A DNA stretch of 64,000 nt, taken from assembly GCA_963678465.1 (NCBI GenBank), contig OY782858.1, forward strand, positions 248,001 through 312,000, given 5' to 3'. The translations under genes and the position numbers were made by a program. The DNA comes from Paludibacter sp963678465. GTDB lineage: Bacteria > Bacteroidota > Bacteroidia > Bacteroidales > Paludibacteraceae. Of the stretch, positions 17,370-27,251 are shown piece after piece. The notes under the pieces were generated by a model. The model was given only the letters and a program-made list of their open reading frames with translations, had not been told where the DNA came from and made no database searches. Within the stretch, counting starts at the first letter, position 1. The number at the start of each line of letters is the position of its first letter.

Positions 17370-18305
17370 TCAGGGAATAATCATTTGTATAGCTCCGGGA
17401 ATAATGCTTATTTTAAAAGGAGAGGAGCCATTTACAATAATGCCATCGGCTTCCATCAAGGCTTTTTTATCGCATTGTACGAGTAGTTCCCTGGTTTGAA
17501 ACGAAACAATGGCCGGATGTTCGAGCAATTTTCCTCTGAAAAGTGCAACAAGAGCGCCGATAATGTCGACGAAAGTTGGTTTTCGGGCCATCATTACATC
17601 AAGCCATCCATCGTAGGGGAGTGCATTGGGTGTTTGTTTCAATCCACCGCCACTGTAGCAGCCGTTGGCAATGTTCATTGTAAACATGCCGTCGTCGATG
17701 TTTTTTTCGTGGCTGTATATTTTTACTTTGTGCGACCGATAGCTGAAAGCAGCCAGTAACAGTGAAACGGAATACAGAAACGAGTGGCTACCAAAAAATT
17801 CTTTCAGTCGGTGGGTGAGGTTGACAACAGCTGCATCTAGTCCCAGCCCTATAGAGTTGATAAAGTGATGAGCTTCCTTTTCGCCTTCCATGTCGTACTC
17901 CACTTTGCCTATGTCGATGGGCTGTGTTTTGCCTTTCAGAAGTACTTCGATTGATTTTCGGTAGTCGGCCGTCAGTCCCCAAAATCGCCCCCAGTCGTTG
18001 CCGGTGCCGCGGGGAATCAACGCTATTTTAAGTTCTTGTGTGCTTTTGGTTGTCGCGCTGAAAATACCATTGATTACTTCGCTCATGGTGCCATCACCTC
18101 CCAGTACCATAATGTTTTTATAACCTTTCTGTACATAATAGCGGGCAATTTTTGAGGCATGACCAGCAAAACGCGTTACTCTGTAATCGAACATTATATG
18201 TTCTTTTTTCAGTACGTTGAACAAATACTTGCGTTGATGCCGGAATTTTTTCTTGCCCGATTTAGGATTGATAATAATAGCCCAGTGTTGTGATGTGATT
18301 TCCAT
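17370..18305 (-). CDS. Diacylglycerol kinase-family lipid kinase
   Basis: Product of 311 residues. The catalytic domain motif GGDGTMSEV (69-77), the opening IINPKSGKKK and the later GTGNDWGRF segment place it in the DAGK/sphingosine kinase-like family (YegS/BmrU group). These soluble or membrane-associated enzymes transfer phosphate from ATP to diacylglycerol or related lipids and help recycle membrane lipids. The exact lipid cannot be read from sequence. It lies 49 bp after aroC on the same strand and the two may be co-transcribed. Confidence 0.9.
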   Translation of the reverse strand: MEITSQHWAIIINPKSGKKKFRHQRKYLFNVLKKEHIMFDYRVTRFAGHASKIARYYVQKGYKNIMVLGGDGTMSEVINGIFSATTKSTQELKIALIPRGTGNDWGRFWGLTADYRKSIEVLLKGKTQPIDIGKVEYDMEGEKEAHHFINSIGLGLDAAVVNLTHRLKEFFGSHSFLYSVSLLLAAFSYRSHKVKIYSHEKNIDDGMFTMNIANGCYSGGGLKQTPNALPYDGWLDVMMARKPTFVDIIGALVALFRGKLLEHPAIVSFQTRELLVQCDKKALMEADGIIVNGSSPFKISIIPGAIQMIIP

Positions 18306-18354
18306 GATAAACGAATTGTACGATTTTTTCCCTACTGTTATTGAGGAATGAAAA

Positions 18355-19419
18355 TCAGTTTTTTGTAAGGTACAAATCCAGCAACGTAATGGCAGCCATT
18401 GCTTCTACAATAGGTACAGCGCGCGGTAGTACGCAGGGATCATGCCGACCTTTGGCTTCAAGTTCCACTTCGTTGGTATGAATATCGAGGGTTTCCTGTT
18501 TTTTCGAAATGGTGGCTACAGGTTTGAAAAGCACCCGGAAATATACCTCTTCTCCGTTGCTGATGCCACCCTGAATGCCACCTGAATTGTTTGTTTTTGT
18601 CGACACTTTGTCGCCGGATTTTATAAATGAATCGTTCATTTGCGAGCCCCGGAGACTTACGCCTTCGAAGCCCCGGCCGTAATCAAATCCGTGCGAAGCG
18701 TTGATGCTGAGCATGGCGGCGGCCAACCGGGCCTGAAGTTTGTCGAAAATCGGCTCGCCTAGGCCCACGGGTAAACCCTTGATAATACATGAAATAATTC
18801 CTCCTATCGAGTCGCCGCTTTTTTTGAGCTCTTTTATATATTCTATCATTTGTTCGGCAACTTCCTGTTGCGGACAACGAACGATATTATTTTCGGTCAG
18901 CGTCAAATCTACGGTATCCACAGTTTGTGTCATGGCAATGTGCCCTACCTGCGAAGTGTAAGCTGTAATTTCAACTCCTTTTGTTTTCAGCACTAATTTA
19001 GCTACTGCACCGGCTACTACGCGGGCAGCAGTTTCGCGGGCCGAACTACGACCTCCTCCACGATGGTCGCGGATGCCGTATTTTTGCTGATAAGTGAAGT
19101 CGGCATGCGATGGTCGGTACACTTCTTTCAGATGGTCGTAATCGGTGCTGTGTTGGTTCTGATTCCATATCACAAAGGCAATGGGAGTGCCGGTGGTTTT
19201 TCCTTCGAAAACTCCCGAAAGAAATTCAACTTTGTCGTCTTCTTTGCGTGGGGTCGCTATGGAGGATTGACCCGGTTTCCGGCGGTCTAATTCGTTTTGA
19301 ATGAATGATTCATCCATGTCTATTCCGGCGGGACAACCATCAATAATTCCACCTATGCCTTTTCCGTGCGATTCGCCAAACGAAGTAAAAGTAAAAAGTT
19401 TTCCAATAGTATTCGACAT
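18355..19419 (-). CDS. aroC: Chorismate synthase
   Basis: Product of 354 residues, normal length. Signatures are SFGESHGKGIGGIIDGCP at the N-terminus, YGIRDHRGGGRSSARETAAR, and GDSIGGIISC. It removes phosphate from EPSP with reduced FMN to form chorismate, the last common step of aromatic amino acid and folate synthesis. No other shikimate gene is beside it. The start at 19419 is consistent with the conserved N-terminus. Confidence 0.97.
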   Translation of the reverse strand: MSNTIGKLFTFTSFGESHGKGIGGIIDGCPAGIDMDESFIQNELDRRKPGQSSIATPRKEDDKVEFLSGVFEGKTTGTPIAFVIWNQNQHSTDYDHLKEVYRPSHADFTYQQKYGIRDHRGGGRSSARETAARVVAGAVAKLVLKTKGVEITAYTSQVGHIAMTQTVDTVDLTLTENNIVRCPQQEVAEQMIEYIKELKKSGDSIGGIISCIIKGLPVGLGEPIFDKLQARLAAAMLSINASHGFDYGRGFEGVSLRGSQMNDSFIKSGDKVSTKTNNSGGIQGGISNGEEVYFRVLFKPVATISKKQETLDIHTNEVELEAKGRHDPCVLPRAVPIVEAMAAITLLDLYLTKN

Positions 19420-19563
19420 GTCAGAGTATATTACAATTTATTTATTTTCTGTTTTCAATTACAAAGATACGTTTTTCTGAAAAAATAAAGCCTTATTGCT
19501 AACAAAAATGGATATTGAGCCAGCTGCTCAATATCCATTTTCGATATAGTTTGATTATTTTTA

Positions 19564-20157
19564 TCAATGGCAACCGCAACCTGAGCCACAACTTCCACCT
19601 TCTTCACCATCGTCGCAACCGCAACCTTCGTCGCCGCAACCACCGCTGCCACAACCGCAACCGCCACCTCCCTGAAGAGCAGCAAGTTCTTTTTCGGAAG
19701 CTTCGCGTACTTCGAGGATAGAACCTTTGAAATGAAGTGTTTCACCGGCAAGAGGGTGATTCAGGTCAACTTTCACGTGAGTATCGGTTACTTCAACTAC
19801 CTGTGCATTAATTCTGTGTCCTTCGTTGTCCATCAATGGCACTACATTGCCTTCGAAAACAACTTCTTCGTCCAGTTTTCCATCTATTTCGAAAATAGAA
19901 CGATCTAAGTCCAACACATTTTCATCTTCGTAAGGACCGTAAGCGTCTTCGTTTTCAATTGTGAAATCGAATTTGTCGCCGGTCGCTAATCCGAAAATGT
20001 TTTCCTCGAATTTTGGTAGCATCATGCCTACACCGTAAATAAAACTCAAAGGTTGCTCGGAAGTTGCTCTTTCCATTAACTCCAGTTCGCCTTCTGTTTC
20101 GCCATCAACGTACAATTCGTATTCCGCTGAGACTGATTTGTTTGCTGTAATTTTCAT
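19564..20157 (-). CDS. slyD: SlyD-like FKBP peptidyl-prolyl isomerase with Cys-rich tail
   Basis: Product of 197 residues. FKBP halves flank an inserted IF chaperone domain (about residues 70-130), the SlyD arrangement; the core segments LSFIYGVGMMLPKFE and INAQVVEVTDTHVKVDLNHP are visible. It is a cytosolic folding helper. The C-terminal ~35 residues are almost wholly Gly, Cys and Asp/Glu, with eight Cys ending in GSGCGCH, comparable to the metal-binding tail of E. coli SlyD, which there donates nickel to hydrogenase. No hydrogenase gene is in the window. Metal identity is inference. Confidence 0.92.
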   Translation of the reverse strand: MKITANKSVSAEYELYVDGETEGELELMERATSEQPLSFIYGVGMMLPKFEENIFGLATGDKFDFTIENEDAYGPYEDENVLDLDRSIFEIDGKLDEEVVFEGNVVPLMDNEGHRINAQVVEVTDTHVKVDLNHPLAGETLHFKGSILEVREASEKELAALQGGGGCGCGSGGCGDEGCGCDDGEEGGSCGSGCGCH

Positions 20158-20262
20158 TTTTCTTTATTAATTGTTTTATTCGTTTTCAAGTTTCAGGTTT
20201 ATGCTGAGTAAGAATAAACCATTTTTTATCAGGAATTGTTCAATTCCATGTGTTAACAGTGA

Positions 20263-23049
20263 TTAATACCATGTAATTGTATTAGCGGCATTAGGTAAGT
20301 GGCTTTGTTTGTCCAATTTCAAATCGGCAAGCATACTTGCATTTACCCCGATATGAAAATTGAATGATTTATATACGCCAAATGGAACAAAACTACCCGA
20401 CATGCTCCAGCAGTGTAAACTTCTGTTGATGTTCACGCTTAAATAGGTGAATTTACGGGTGGCTATATCGAAAGAGGGATTAAAGCTGAATTTCCAGTTG
20501 TTGGTCAGCGATAAATTTCCACTCAGGCTCAGGTTATGGGTGAATGCCATTTTGTATTCCATTTTGTCGAAATCGAAATTGTCTTTTCCTGTAGCTTGTC
20601 CATATTGTACACTGTAACTAATGCTGATGCTCCATGGTACTGCCACTTTCTGGTAGCCGTCCTCGCCGGTTTCTTCTTTTTTATTTGGGTCGGGGCTGTT
20701 GTTCCCGGTTGTCATTTGTCCATTGTTGGCTTGTTCACCACCATCACCTGCTGGTGGGTTTTGCGTATTTCCATTTTGCTCGTCTTTTTTACCAAAGAGC
20801 TTTTTAAACGTTTCGTTGCTCAGGGTGTAGCTGTAGGAAGTACTTGTGCCCTGAAAACGAGGAAATCCGCCGTTTGCCCAGCGAAGTTTATTTATTCTTA
20901 CCGGAGCGCCACTGCTGTTAAGTCCATACATATAGGGGTCGAAGTTTGCACTCAAACTTAAGGAATAACTTTTTGTGAGTTTCAGGCGCAGGGTGGTGGA
21001 AAATGGAGACCACCGCATAGAGTCGGCAGCCAGATTGTAGTTGCCACTTATTGAGAAGTTATCGATCAGACTGATTTTTTTAAAGGCTTCTTTTCCGGTG
21101 GTATCATTGTCATTCCGTACCTTCATTTCCACATTGTTTGCCAGCGAGAAATTGATACTTCCCGATTTACCTGCACTTGGCCCACCATACAAATTCCTTT
21201 CATAGCGTGAGTATTGGACTTCGCTTTCGTGGAAAATTTCGGGGTTTTTGGCATCGCGTTCCTTTTTAGTATAAGTGCCATAATAGCCCCATTTTTCTTC
21301 GCCGAAGTCAGGCCTGTAGCTAAATCCAATGTTTGGCGTCATGACGTGCCGGATGGTTTGTATTTTATCCCCGAACAAAGCCTTTAAAGGCGTATAAGTT
21401 CCGTATAATTTTGTCGATGCCGAAACTCCCATGCTGAAATCGTACACCCTGTTGAATCCAGTAAGCGTGTCAATTTTTTCTTTTTGAACTTGTTCGTCCC
21501 AGCTTTTTTCGGTCGAAGTCAGGTACCAACGTTCGGTATAATCAAAACTTGGATTTATGTTGATGTATTTTAATAGATTAAATGTAGCGCCTACAGGAAT
21601 GTTGTGCTTCATACCGTTCCTCCAGTCGCGCTGAAGCGAGGATTTAAGAAACATGTTTTCTTTGACTCCGTCGATGCTGTTGGCAAGACTACCCGTATAC
21701 CTCATCGAAATTTTTTCGTACCAGCGCTCTTTACCTACCGCTTCTTTTCGTTTGAAAGGGAAAAAAGTACTGTAAGAAATATTCAGACTTGGTAAGTTTA
21801 CGCTTAATGTAGAGTCTTTTTTGCTTTGTGTTATCGACATGCTACCCGATAAACTCAAAGAGGGAATATTAGGGAAACGTTTTGTAATGTTAATACTGGA
21901 AAAGGTGGTTGTCTGCGAGTTAATTTCGGGACGAGCATAATTGTTGATGTTATTTTGGTTGTATCCGCTTGTTGAGAAATTTACACTCGATGAAAATGTG
22001 AAGTTAGGATTTGATTTTGGATCCTGACTATGACTCCAGGCAACTTTGAAACTGTTTGTTTTGCTGAAGTCGCTCATTCCCTTTTCGCCTGTTACGTCTT
22101 CGCGGTACTCAATCCCAATGTTGCCACTGAATTTGTAGCGTTTTGTATATTGCGTTGTCCCTCTTACAGCCCATGTGCCTTTAGTATAAACGTCGGCGCG
22201 AACTTCCATGTCCATGTAGTCGCTCAGCGCAAAATAATAACCACCATTCGATAGCCCGAACCCACGGTTGAGCTCGTCGGTAAAGTTTGGCATTAGTACT
22301 CCCGACGAATATTCGCTTGTAAAGGGGAAAAATCCAAACGGCACTGCGATAGGTAAAGGTACGTCGGCGATCACAAGGTGCGCCGGTCCGGTAATGATGT
22401 ATTCGCCCGGTTTTACTTTTCCTTTGGAGATGCTCAGGTAAAAGTCAGGATGATCATGATTGTCGCAGGTTGTATATTTACCGCCACTCATGCAAAAAAC
22501 ATCATCGTCGGTTTTTTTTGTTTTCTCGCTTATAATAAATCCTTCGCCCTCTTTTGTTACAGCCTGACGAATATAACCTTTACGGCTCAGAAGGTTGTAG
22601 GTAAGTTCTCTGGAATCGTATGATTTATCTCCTTCACTAAAAACGGGTTCACCTATTTTGGTGCCTATACTGTCGGTGGTGCCACGTGCATACAACAAAC
22701 TGCTGTCCATGCTAATTCTTACATAGTCGGCTTTCAGGTTGATTTTCATGTATTTGATGTCGCTTTCGCCGTGTAGATATCCTACGCCATTGCCATAGAA
22801 AACGACTGAGTCCTTGGCAGTGTAGTTAATTTCGGAGTCGATCTGGTTCGATTTTTGTTTTACAGGCTTGGCAATTTTTGCGCTGTCGAGAGGTGTCGTT
22901 CTTGTGCTGTCAATATTATTCAGCTTTATTCCTGTTGAATCAGCTACTACTTTTTGTTGCCCGTAGCTTATCAAAGAAATAAAAAAACATAGAAAAATAA
23001 CTAATAATATGTTTCTGTTGTTGATATATAGACTTTTACAAGCTGGCAT
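20263..23049 (-). CDS. LptD-like LPS assembly outer-membrane protein
   Basis: Product of 928 residues from the ATG at 23049. A start at 23085 overlaps a TAAATTTG -7-like box on this strand (23083-23090), so the shorter form, which begins with a clean signal peptide ending SYGQQ, is preferred. Residues ~55-220 form a beta-jellyroll (OstA-like) domain with repeated strands such as VVFYGNGVGYLHGE, followed by a very large beta-barrel ending in a short C-terminal strand. This matches the putative LptD of Bacteroidota, which inserts lipopolysaccharide into the outer leaflet. The loop around 800 is rich in N, G, Q, P and unusual charged runs. Confidence 0.87.
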   Translation of the reverse strand: MPACKSLYINNRNILLVIFLCFFISLISYGQQKVVADSTGIKLNNIDSTRTTPLDSAKIAKPVKQKSNQIDSEINYTAKDSVVFYGNGVGYLHGESDIKYMKINLKADYVRISMDSSLLYARGTTDSIGTKIGEPVFSEGDKSYDSRELTYNLLSRKGYIRQAVTKEGEGFIISEKTKKTDDDVFCMSGGKYTTCDNHDHPDFYLSISKGKVKPGEYIITGPAHLVIADVPLPIAVPFGFFPFTSEYSSGVLMPNFTDELNRGFGLSNGGYYFALSDYMDMEVRADVYTKGTWAVRGTTQYTKRYKFSGNIGIEYREDVTGEKGMSDFSKTNSFKVAWSHSQDPKSNPNFTFSSSVNFSTSGYNQNNINNYARPEINSQTTTFSSINITKRFPNIPSLSLSGSMSITQSKKDSTLSVNLPSLNISYSTFFPFKRKEAVGKERWYEKISMRYTGSLANSIDGVKENMFLKSSLQRDWRNGMKHNIPVGATFNLLKYININPSFDYTERWYLTSTEKSWDEQVQKEKIDTLTGFNRVYDFSMGVSASTKLYGTYTPLKALFGDKIQTIRHVMTPNIGFSYRPDFGEEKWGYYGTYTKKERDAKNPEIFHESEVQYSRYERNLYGGPSAGKSGSINFSLANNVEMKVRNDNDTTGKEAFKKISLIDNFSISGNYNLAADSMRWSPFSTTLRLKLTKSYSLSLSANFDPYMYGLNSSGAPVRINKLRWANGGFPRFQGTSTSYSYTLSNETFKKLFGKKDEQNGNTQNPPAGDGGEQANNGQMTTGNNSPDPNKKEETGEDGYQKVAVPWSISISYSVQYGQATGKDNFDFDKMEYKMAFTHNLSLSGNLSLTNNWKFSFNPSFDIATRKFTYLSVNINRSLHCWSMSGSFVPFGVYKSFNFHIGVNASMLADLKLDKQSHLPNAANTITWY

Positions 23050-23082
23050 CAGGCTAGTATATTGTTTTTTAAGTTGGGTGCG

Positions 23083-23194
23083 CAAATTTAGTCAAAAAAA
23101 GGGAGTCTTTTATTCATATAACTTTTTTTTATGATTAATTTGAAAATTTACTTATTACTAAAGCATAGGTTACACGATAAAAACATTACTTTTG
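23083..23194. promoter_or_regulatory. Divergent promoter region of lptD and the amidase gene
   Basis: A minus-strand TAAATTTG at 23083-23090 faces lptD and a plus-strand TACTTTTG at 23187-23194 faces the amidase gene. Both fit the -7 consensus TANNTTTG; neither has a clear TTTG 19 bases upstream. Confidence 0.4.
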
Positions 23195-23237
23195 CATAAA
23201 ATTCAGCTGGATTTTCTTATCAGTTTCTACTAATGTT

Positions 23238-24458
23238 ATGAGCTTTAAATACAAATCAACCCTTCTTTTGTCATCGCTGCTGTTGGTGTTTTTGCTGTTT
23301 GCATTTATACCTGCTGCTGGAGCTCAGTCATCGAAATTTACTTTGGTGATCGATGCCGGGCACGGTGGGCATGATCCTGGTGCCATCGGAAACATTGCAC
23401 GCGAGAAAGACATCAACCTTGCCGTTAGTCTTCAGCTGGGTGCATTGGTTGAACGGAATTTCAGCGATGTAAAAGTAGTATATACACGCAAAACAGATAA
23501 ATACCTCACCCTTCAGGAGCGGGCCGATGTAGTGAATAACAATCATGCCGATTTGTTTATCTGTATCCATACCAATTCGGCAAAGGCAGCATCAGCTTTC
23601 GGAGCCGAAACATTTACGCTTGGTTTGGCAAAGTCAAAAGCCAATTTGGATGTAGCCATGCGCGAAAATTCTGTGATTTTGCTTGAGGACGATTATAAAT
23701 CAAAATACCGCGGATTCGACCCATCTTCAGTAGATTCGTACATTATGTTTGAATTTATGCAGGATAAATATATAGATAAGAGTGTCGATTTGGCTTCGAA
23801 TATCCAAAAGCAATTCACAAGGCTTGCTCGCCGATCCGATCGGGGAGTTCGTCAGGCAGGATTTTGGGTGTTACATCGTTCGGCTTGTCCGAGTGTGCTT
23901 GTCGAGCTTGGCTTTATTTCCAATCCTTCTGAAGAACGTTTTCTAGCGAGCGAATCGGGACAAAGAGATATGGCGGCTTCCATTTATAATGCGTTTGTAA
24001 ACTTCAAACGCGACCATGATAAAAAATCGGGAAGACAAGCTGCTTCCGCCAATTATGTGGAAGCGAGTAAAACCAATGAGGTATCGGTAGAACAAAAGAA
24101 CGATACAGATGCCATTATTGTTACATCAAAAGAAAAGGTTGAAGTAAAGGCCACAGATAGTTCGCAGGTTGAAACAGTGAAACAAACAGAAAAGCGGTCG
24201 TTGCCTGTATATAAAGTACAATTGTTTGCCAGCAATACGAAACTAAAAGCCAATGCATCCGACTTTAAAGGTATAAAAGATACTGACTTTTTTGTCGAAG
24301 GCGGATTGTATAAATACACATTAGGTGCCGAAACCGATTATAGAAAAATAGTGAGTATAAGGAAACAGGTTGTCGCTAAATTCCCCGGCGCATTTATAAT
24401 TGCTTTTGTGGGAGATAAAAAAATGACTGCCCAGGAAGCTTTAAAACTGAATAAATAA
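23238..24458 (+). CDS. N-acetylmuramoyl-L-alanine amidase (Amidase_3)
   Basis: Product of 406 residues with a signal peptide ending near AAGAQS. The Amidase_3 zinc domain (about 35-265) shows DAGHGGHDPGA with the first metal His, the later ICIHTNSA His motif, and the catalytic Glu in LVELGFISN. It cleaves the bond between MurNAc and L-Ala during cell separation. The C-terminal ~80 residues (KVQLFASNTKLKANASDFKG) resemble a SPOR-type domain that binds denuded glycan, which would target it to the septum. The mlaD-like gene follows after 32 bp. Confidence 0.92.
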   Translation: MSFKYKSTLLLSSLLLVFLLFAFIPAAGAQSSKFTLVIDAGHGGHDPGAIGNIAREKDINLAVSLQLGALVERNFSDVKVVYTRKTDKYLTLQERADVVNNNHADLFICIHTNSAKAASAFGAETFTLGLAKSKANLDVAMRENSVILLEDDYKSKYRGFDPSSVDSYIMFEFMQDKYIDKSVDLASNIQKQFTRLARRSDRGVRQAGFWVLHRSACPSVLVELGFISNPSEERFLASESGQRDMAASIYNAFVNFKRDHDKKSGRQAASANYVEASKTNEVSVEQKNDTDAIIVTSKEKVEVKATDSSQVETVKQTEKRSLPVYKVQLFASNTKLKANASDFKGIKDTDFFVEGGLYKYTLGAETDYRKIVSIRKQVVAKFPGAFIIAFVGDKKMTAQEALKLNK

Positions 24459-24490
24459 ATGAACATTGAAAGTGTTCTCAATAAATAAAG

Positions 24491-25402
24491 ATGAAAAAGA
24501 AATTTTTGAACCGAGAGCTTAAAGTTGGTATTATGGCTGTTGTAGCCATTTTTGTGTTATATTTTGGATTGAACTTTTTAAAAGGAATTGATATATTCTC
24601 TCCTATAAGTTACTATTATGCCACTTATGATAATATTGGTGGATTGGTGCCTTCATCACCTGTTTATGTAAAGGGATTTAAAGTAGGACAAGTGGAGGAA
24701 GTGAAATACGACTTCACTAAGGAAGTGGCATTTGTAGTAAAAATATCGGTTAAAAATGACATTGTTGTGCCTAAAGGCGCTAAAATCGAACTGTTTGATG
24801 ATGGATTAATGGGAGGAAAAGCCATTCAGTTGGTATATGCTCCGCTTACAGCATCCCAGGAATTGTACACGCCCGGCGATACTGTAGAGTCGCAAATCGG
24901 CGGCGGACTTATGGCTCAGCTTTCGGGCGAACTGTTGCCAAAAATCGAGAGCATATCCACTCAGGCCGATTCTTTGCTTCGTTCGGTACGAGTGCTTGTA
25001 GAAAGCAATGAGTTAAAAAATAGTATGTCTTCTATCGAAAAAACTACGGCCGATTTAGCCGTTTCGTCTGCTCAGCTGAAGGGTTTGATGAAAAACGACG
25101 TGCCACGTATAATGAAGGATGTAAACGTGCTTACTTCCGATTTCAAACAAGTGAGTGGTAATCTCAAGAAAATTGATTTTGCAGCTACATTCACTTCTAT
25201 AAATCATACCATCGAAAATCTGAGTCTGATCACCGATAAGGTAAATAACCCTGAAGGAACTGTTGGTATGTTGCTAAACGATAAAAATCTTTATATTCAT
25301 CTGAATAATACGGCTTCAAGCGCCGATAAACTGCTGATCGATCTCAAGGAAAACCCGAAAAGATATGTTCATTTTTCGCTCTTCGGAAGCAAATCAAAAT
25401 AG
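24491..25402 (+). CDS. MlaD-family (MCE) lipid transport protein
   Basis: Product of 303 residues. One N-terminal transmembrane helix (about 12-30) is followed by an MCE domain (about 38-115; YATYDNIGGLVPSSPVYVKG is its signature) and a long helical C-terminus rich in S, K and L that should form the needle or coiled coil. Such proteins bind phospholipid in the periplasm for an ABC transporter; the ATPase and permease partners are not in this window. It is probably co-transcribed with the amidase and ends before a terminator at 25470. Confidence 0.9.
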   Translation: MKKKFLNRELKVGIMAVVAIFVLYFGLNFLKGIDIFSPISYYYATYDNIGGLVPSSPVYVKGFKVGQVEEVKYDFTKEVAFVVKISVKNDIVVPKGAKIELFDDGLMGGKAIQLVYAPLTASQELYTPGDTVESQIGGGLMAQLSGELLPKIESISTQADSLLRSVRVLVESNELKNSMSSIEKTTADLAVSSAQLKGLMKNDVPRIMKDVNVLTSDFKQVSGNLKKIDFAATFTSINHTIENLSLITDKVNNPEGTVGMLLNDKNLYIHLNNTASSADKLLIDLKENPKRYVHFSLFGSKSK

Positions 25403-25469
25403 CTTGCTATTTAGAATCCATTTTAAATAACACCACCTGAGAAAATAATTTAATTTTTTAGTTTTTCAA

Positions 25470-25510
25470 AGTCGAAACCTTTCGTTAATAAGAGTTTCGG
25501 CTTTTTTTTA
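25470..25510 (+). terminator. Terminator after the mlaD-like gene
   Basis: A 9-bp stem, AGTCGAAAC (25470-25478) with GTTTCGGCT (25494-25502, one G-T pair), has a 15-base loop and is followed by eight T residues. Confidence 0.85.
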
Positions 25511-25811
25511 CTCTAAACTTCAATTTTTGCTTTCAATTTGTTAACTAATTTGTTTTCAGAGATATTACAAAGCTGTTTCATTTAAACAACTGAATTTCAC
25601 ACGATTTTCGTAACGTTCTGAAAATAAAACAAATGTAAAAATAAATTAAGGGGAGAAAAAAATGTCATTTTTTTTTGTGGAAAATGTTTATGATTTTTGT
25701 AGTCCTGAAAATAGCCGACTGAAATTTCGATGAAATGATGTGCGAGCTTTTTGATGCATAAAGATATAAATAGAAAAAACTGGTCTGTAATTTTTTTTGT
25801 AAATTAGAAAC
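25511..25811 (+). promoter_or_regulatory. AT-rich dnaA leader with one candidate DnaA box
   Basis: The 301 bp before dnaA are strongly AT-rich and hold no gene. TGTGGAAAA at 25676-25684 is the reverse of TTTTCCACA, which fits TTWTNCACA; it is the only such site I found, so autoregulation is possible but an origin with clustered boxes is not supported. No exact TTTG-N19-TANNTTTG promoter was found. Confidence 0.4.
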
Positions 25812-27203
25812 ATGTCGAATCATCCTGAACAATTGTGGAATCGTTGCCTTAGTGTTATAAAAGATAATATTAGTGAAGCTGCCTATAATACATGGTTTTC
25901 ACCAATCATACCTCTTAAATACGAAAACAATGTATTTGTTCTGCAGGTGCCAAGTCAGTTCTTTGTAGAATACATTGAAGAAAAATTCATCGACTTGTTA
26001 CGAATGACCTTGTATCGCGAGGTTGGTAATGGTACCCGACTTGAGTACCGTGTGCTCATCGACAAAAGCAGTGGAAGGGGAACTCAGATACCAAGTGCCG
26101 GCGAACAGCCAAAGCCAAAGCAACAGACAGCATCGTCGAATTATATAAGTCCTTACAATAAGCCTCAGTTGCCCGATATCGACCCGCAACTCAATCCGAG
26201 TTACAACTTCAATAATTTGATGGAAGGGAACAGTAATAAGCTTGCCCGTACAGCGGGAGTGAGCATTGCCAACGAGCCGGGAAAAACAATTTTCAATCCT
26301 TTGTTTGTGTACGGACAGTCGGGCGTGGGAAAAACCCATCTCGCCAATGCAATTGGTGTAATGTCGAAGCAACTTCATCCCGAAAAACGAATATTGTATG
26401 TATCGGCCAATACTTTTCAGATACAGTATACTGATGCGGTAAGGGCTAATACAGTCAACGATTTTCTTAACTTTTATCAGACTATCGATGTACTGATTGT
26501 AGACGATATTCAGGAATTTGCCGGAAAAACAGGAACACAGAATACGTTCTTCCATATTTTCAATCATTTGCACCAAACCGGAAAACAGCTGGTGTTGACA
26601 TCCGACCGTTCGCCGGTAGTAATGGTAGGGCTCGAACAACGCTTGCTTACTCGTTTTAAATGGGGTTTGTCGGCCGAAATTGAAAAACCCGACTTCCAAT
26701 TGCGCAAAGCCATTCTCGAAAATAAAATATATCGCGACGGGCTCGAAATTCCAGCCGATGTGGTTGATTTTATTGCCGAAAATGTAACCGACAACGTGCG
26801 CGACCTTGAAGGTACGCTTGTGTCGTTGCTGGCTCACTCTACTTTGGCCGATATGCCTTTGGATGTGGAATTGGCGGAAAAAATTGTAAGCCGTATTGTG
26901 ACAGTGACACGCAAAACCAATACCGTGGAGAAAATTCGCGATACAGTCTGTGATTATTTCTCTTTGTCGGTGGATGCCATTTCAACCAAAAGCCGCAAAC
27001 GCGAAGTGGTACAAGCCCGACAGATAGCCATGTATCTGTCGAAGCAGCTTACCAAGAACTCTTTGTCCTCTATCGGGCTTGCCATTGGGCAGCGCGATCA
27101 TGCCACAGTGTTGCATGCTTGCAAAATTGTGACCGACTTAATGGATATTGATAAGAATTTCAGATTAAGCGTGAACGAAATTCAGGAAAAGCTGAAACGT
27201 TAA
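25812..27203 (+). CDS. dnaA: Chromosomal replication initiator protein
   Basis: Product of 463 residues with all four domains: DnaB/DiaA-interacting N-terminus (LWNRCLSVIKDNIS), a short variable linker (about 85-130), the AAA+ domain with Walker A GQSGVGKTH (168-176) and Walker B with D231-D232, and the C-terminal box-binding helix-turn-helix containing GQRDHATVLHACK. It melts oriC and loads helicase. dnaN and recF do not follow; instead a pRiA4b ORF-3 family gene lies downstream after a terminator, so the common dnaA-dnaN order is not kept here. Confidence 0.98.
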   Translation: MSNHPEQLWNRCLSVIKDNISEAAYNTWFSPIIPLKYENNVFVLQVPSQFFVEYIEEKFIDLLRMTLYREVGNGTRLEYRVLIDKSSGRGTQIPSAGEQPKPKQQTASSNYISPYNKPQLPDIDPQLNPSYNFNNLMEGNSNKLARTAGVSIANEPGKTIFNPLFVYGQSGVGKTHLANAIGVMSKQLHPEKRILYVSANTFQIQYTDAVRANTVNDFLNFYQTIDVLIVDDIQEFAGKTGTQNTFFHIFNHLHQTGKQLVLTSDRSPVVMVGLEQRLLTRFKWGLSAEIEKPDFQLRKAILENKIYRDGLEIPADVVDFIAENVTDNVRDLEGTLVSLLAHSTLADMPLDVELAEKIVSRIVTVTRKTNTVEKIRDTVCDYFSLSVDAISTKSRKREVVQARQIAMYLSKQLTKNSLSSIGLAIGQRDHATVLHACKIVTDLMDIDKNFRLSVNEIQEKLKR

Positions 27204-27251
27204 TTGATTAATAACGTGTAAAATAAAAGCTCAAATACTAAGGAATTTAGA

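Noticed and set aside
19515..19721. Plus-strand ORF rich in N, R and H opposite slyD
   Set aside because: It is the antisense shadow of the Gly/Cys-rich tail and has no start signal of its own.
23050..23085. Upstream start for lptD
   Set aside because: It overlaps a -7-like box on the same strand; the internal ATG gives a normal signal peptide.
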